The notes beneath the pieces were generated by a model, which saw only the letters and a program-made list of their open reading frames with translations, searched no databases and was not told the origin of the DNA. Position numbers and translations under genes: made by a program. This document shows positions 61,799-64,000 of a DNA stretch of 64,000 bases, one piece after another (positions within the stretch are counted from its first letter, which is position 1; each line of letters opens with the position of its first letter). The stretch is from Henckelia pumila. Its lineage: Eukaryota; Streptophyta; Magnoliopsida; Lamiales; Gesneriaceae. Location of the stretch: the NCBI RefSeq assembly GCF_033568475.1, contig NC_133123.1, positions 157,309,753 to 157,373,752 of the forward strand. The letters run 5' to 3'.

Positions 61799-63723
61799 CT
61801 AGACTTTTTTGAAAAAAGTATCCCAGATGCTCTCCAGCTCTTTTCTTTTCTTCTCCAACACATACGCTTCTGCGAATTCGTGTTCATCCAACCACTTGAT
61901 AGCAGATTTGAGCTCGCGTTCTATTTTTTTAGCGTCGGCAACTGGTAATGTGCTGTTCCAAAACGTAGCTCTTGTGTCATAAACATAATTTTTCAGAGAT
62001 TTCATTGCCTCGAATTTCTTTTTCTGCTCCTCATCTTCTAACTTCAACCTCGCGGCTTCCTTCAACATTCTCTCAATCTCATCTTTGGACGTTATGTCTT
62101 TAACATTGCTGATTGTAATGTTGTTCGTGACACCGGTTGTTTTTTCTTTAGCAGACACGGTTAAAATACCATCAGTATCAATATCAAAGCACACCTTTAT
62201 TTGAACGACGCCCCTTGGAGCAGGAGGAAAGCCAGATAGAACAAATGCACCCAGCAGGATGTTGTCGCTTGCTCTAGATCTTTCACCTTCGTACACTTTG
62301 ACTGTTTCCCTAGTCAAGTCGTCATGCGAAGTGGTGAACCATTCTATCTTTTTAGTAGGAATAGTGGTATTCCTGGGGATTATTACAAACATTTCATCCT
62401 CTCCAACACAAACACCAAGAGAGAGAGGGGTGACATTGCACAACACCAGGTCTTGGATCTCGTGATTGCCTTGACCAGTCAAAATCGCCGCCTGAACCGC
62501 TGCACCATAGGCTACAGCCTCATCAGGGTGTATGCTTTTGCACAACACCTTGCCGTTGAAGAAATCTTGAAGCAATTGTTGCACCTTTGGAATTCTAGTC
62601 GATCCACCAACAAGGACCACGTCGTGGATGCTTTTCTTGCCCATCTTTGCATCCTTCAAACACTTCTCCACATGGCCAATGCATTCATCAAACAAGTCCA
62701 TGTTGAGCTCCTCGAATTTGGCGCGTGTTATGGTAGATTCAAAATCAATCCCGCCATACAAACACTCGACTCCAATAGTTGTATGCGCCATGAAGGACAA
62801 GTTTCTTTTTGCCCTTTCACAAGCTGTCCTCAACCTTCTCAACGCTCGCGGATTGTCTCTTATGTCCTTCTTGTGCCGTCTGTTGAAGTCTTGAACAAAA
62901 TAGTTAACCATCCTATTGTCGAAATCCTCTCCTCCAAGGTGAGTGTCACCTGCAGTCGACTTAACCTCAAAGGTACTCTTCCCCATTGTAAGAACAGAAA
63001 CATCAAGAGTGCCACCGCCAAGGTCGAAAATAAGCACATTCTTTACCATTGAGCTGCTAGACTTTTTGTTAAGACCATAAGCAATAGCCGCAGCAGTCGG
63101 TTCGACAAGGATATGCAAGACATTGAGCCCCGAAATGATTCCGGCATCCTTGGTCACCCGTCGTTGGGAATCATTGAAGTAGGCCGGTACTGTAATAACA
63201 GCATTTTTCACTCCACATCCAAGAAAAGCTTCTGCAATCTCCTTCATCTTTGTCAATATCATCGACGAAATTTCTTCAGCAGTAAATTGCTTCTCTGCAC
63301 CTTTATAGGTAACCAGAATCATTGGCTTATCATTCGCGCCACAGGTAACCTTGAATGGCCAAAGCAACGCATCATTCCGCACTACTGAGTCGCTGAATCT
63401 CCTACCGATCAATCTTTTGGCATCTACAAAGTGAGACATATTCATAGAAGCATATGACAACAGTTTTTGTTCAACAAGACAAGGTCATGATCATGTATAA
63501 ATGTCTCACCGAAAACAGTGTTAGTCGGGTTCCTGGCGACGACGTTCTTGGCAGCATCACCGATGAGACATTCGGTTTCATTGAAAGCTACGTAAGAAGG
63601 CGTGATCCGGTTGCCTTGATCGTTCGGTATGATCTCAACACGATCCCTTTGCCACACGGCCACGCAAGAATAAGTCGTGCCCAAGTCGATTCCGATCGCC
63701 GGCCCTTCGTTTTTTCCAGCCAT
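61799..63723 (-). CDS. HSP70: Divergent cytosolic HSP70-like chaperone lacking EEVD
   Basis: Two exons, 63723-63510 and 63423-61799, join across an 86-bp GT..AG intron inside the Asp codon of [12 protein letters not shown], the conserved intron place of plant cytosolic HSP70 genes, giving 612 residues. The ATPase domain keeps phosphate 1 ([11 protein letters not shown]), the catalytic Lys of DAKRLIG, phosphate 2 ([12 protein letters not shown]) and the adenosine motif ([14 protein letters not shown]). The substrate domain follows ([36 protein letters not shown]). It is about 40 residues shorter than canonical HSC70: it stops after [11 protein letters not shown], without the flexible tail and the EEVD that recruits TPR co-chaperones. 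The interdomain linker reads DLVLCNVTP where DLLLLDVTP is usual. It looks like a specialised or decaying paralogue. It is expected to be cytosolic or nuclear. Confidence 0.92.
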
Positions 63724-64000
63724 TGTCTAACAATACTGGGAGTGGCAAGTGTCACAAATTGTAAAGAAGATGAAGTCAACGTCTATGGTTTTGTTTAGCG
63801 AAGGGCCGGAAAATTTCAGTACAATATTTTCTGTGAGTTGTTTGAAAACATGAGATGACTGTCAGAGATTGAGTTAATGAAATTAATTGATGATGTAAGG
63901 AAGAATCGACGACTTTGTACAGAAGAAAGCGCCTTCATTGACTTGCAATGTCGTCTCCAAAAATAATAACATTTTAGTAAATTTGTGCGTTCTGTTATTT
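63724..64000 (-). promoter_or_regulatory. Upstream region of the HSP70-like gene
   Basis: This holds the 5' UTR and at least the proximal promoter. I looked for alternating GAA/TTC units with two-base spacing and found only loose matches, so no heat-shock element is called. Confidence 0.4.

Noticed and set aside
62324-63052. 242-codon plus-strand ORF opposite the HSP70-like gene
   Set aside because: It is the antisense shadow of a well-supported HSP70 exon and has no resemblance to any protein.
63724-64000. Heat-shock elements upstream of the HSP70-like gene
   Set aside because: GAA and TTC words occur but without the required two-base alternate spacing over three units.

Overview
This is a flowering-plant nuclear sequence. 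The evidence is GT..AG introns, a plant-type divergent HSP70, a PLS-class pentatricopeptide repeat (PPR) protein, a Tudor-bearing PDS5 protein, a nuclear tRNA-Leu and plant LTR retrotransposons primed by initiator tRNA-Met. The very AT-rich intergenic DNA and the repeat families suggest a eudicot, perhaps an asterid; I cannot place it further from sequence alone.

Layout. (1) 1-15.2 kb holds no intact gene. It is a graveyard of DNA transposons: two Harbinger elements (one keeping both ends of its ORF1), hAT elements, a Mutator-like foldback with a 9-bp target duplication, a Helitron, and three foldback elements each lying between (TA)n runs. (2) 15.2-17.5 kb, minus strand: a chloroplast-targeted alpha/beta-hydrolase-fold gene in three exons whose nucleophile and histidine motifs are not canonical. 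(3) 17.8-19.8 kb: a Mutator-like element with hAT insertions inside it. (4) 20.13-37.82 kb, minus strand: a Copia element of the Sirevirus type (gag, pol, env-like third ORF, 0.83-kb LTRs about 4% apart). A 7.63-kb Ty3/gypsy chromovirus (22.2-29.8 kb, LTRs about 2% apart) sits inside its env-like ORF. Both are broken fossils. The Sirevirus carries about 15 copies of an oriented, bipartite dyad motif, in the LTRs, spacers and coding parts alike; this is the most unusual signal in the window. (5) 40.7-48.8 kb, minus strand: a 14-exon PDS5-type cohesin cofactor gene with an N-terminal HEAT region, a C-terminal Tudor domain and an amplified exon pair. (6) 50.1-51.7 kb, plus strand: the four-exon gene for ribosomal protein eL34, followed by a short retroposon and a 3' fragment of a cytosolic GAPDH gene. 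(7) 57.9-60.8 kb: tRNA-Leu(CAG), then a single-exon PPR gene resembling the mitochondrial RNA-editing factor OTP87. (8) 61.8-63.7 kb, minus strand: a two-exon HSP70-like gene lacking the C-terminal EEVD tail.

The host genes are independent housekeeping or organelle-related units (cohesion, translation, organelle RNA processing, chaperone, plastid hydrolase fold); nothing suggests a shared pathway or cluster. Exon borders were set by hand from splice consensus, reading frame and family similarity, and all frames join in phase. No database search was possible.
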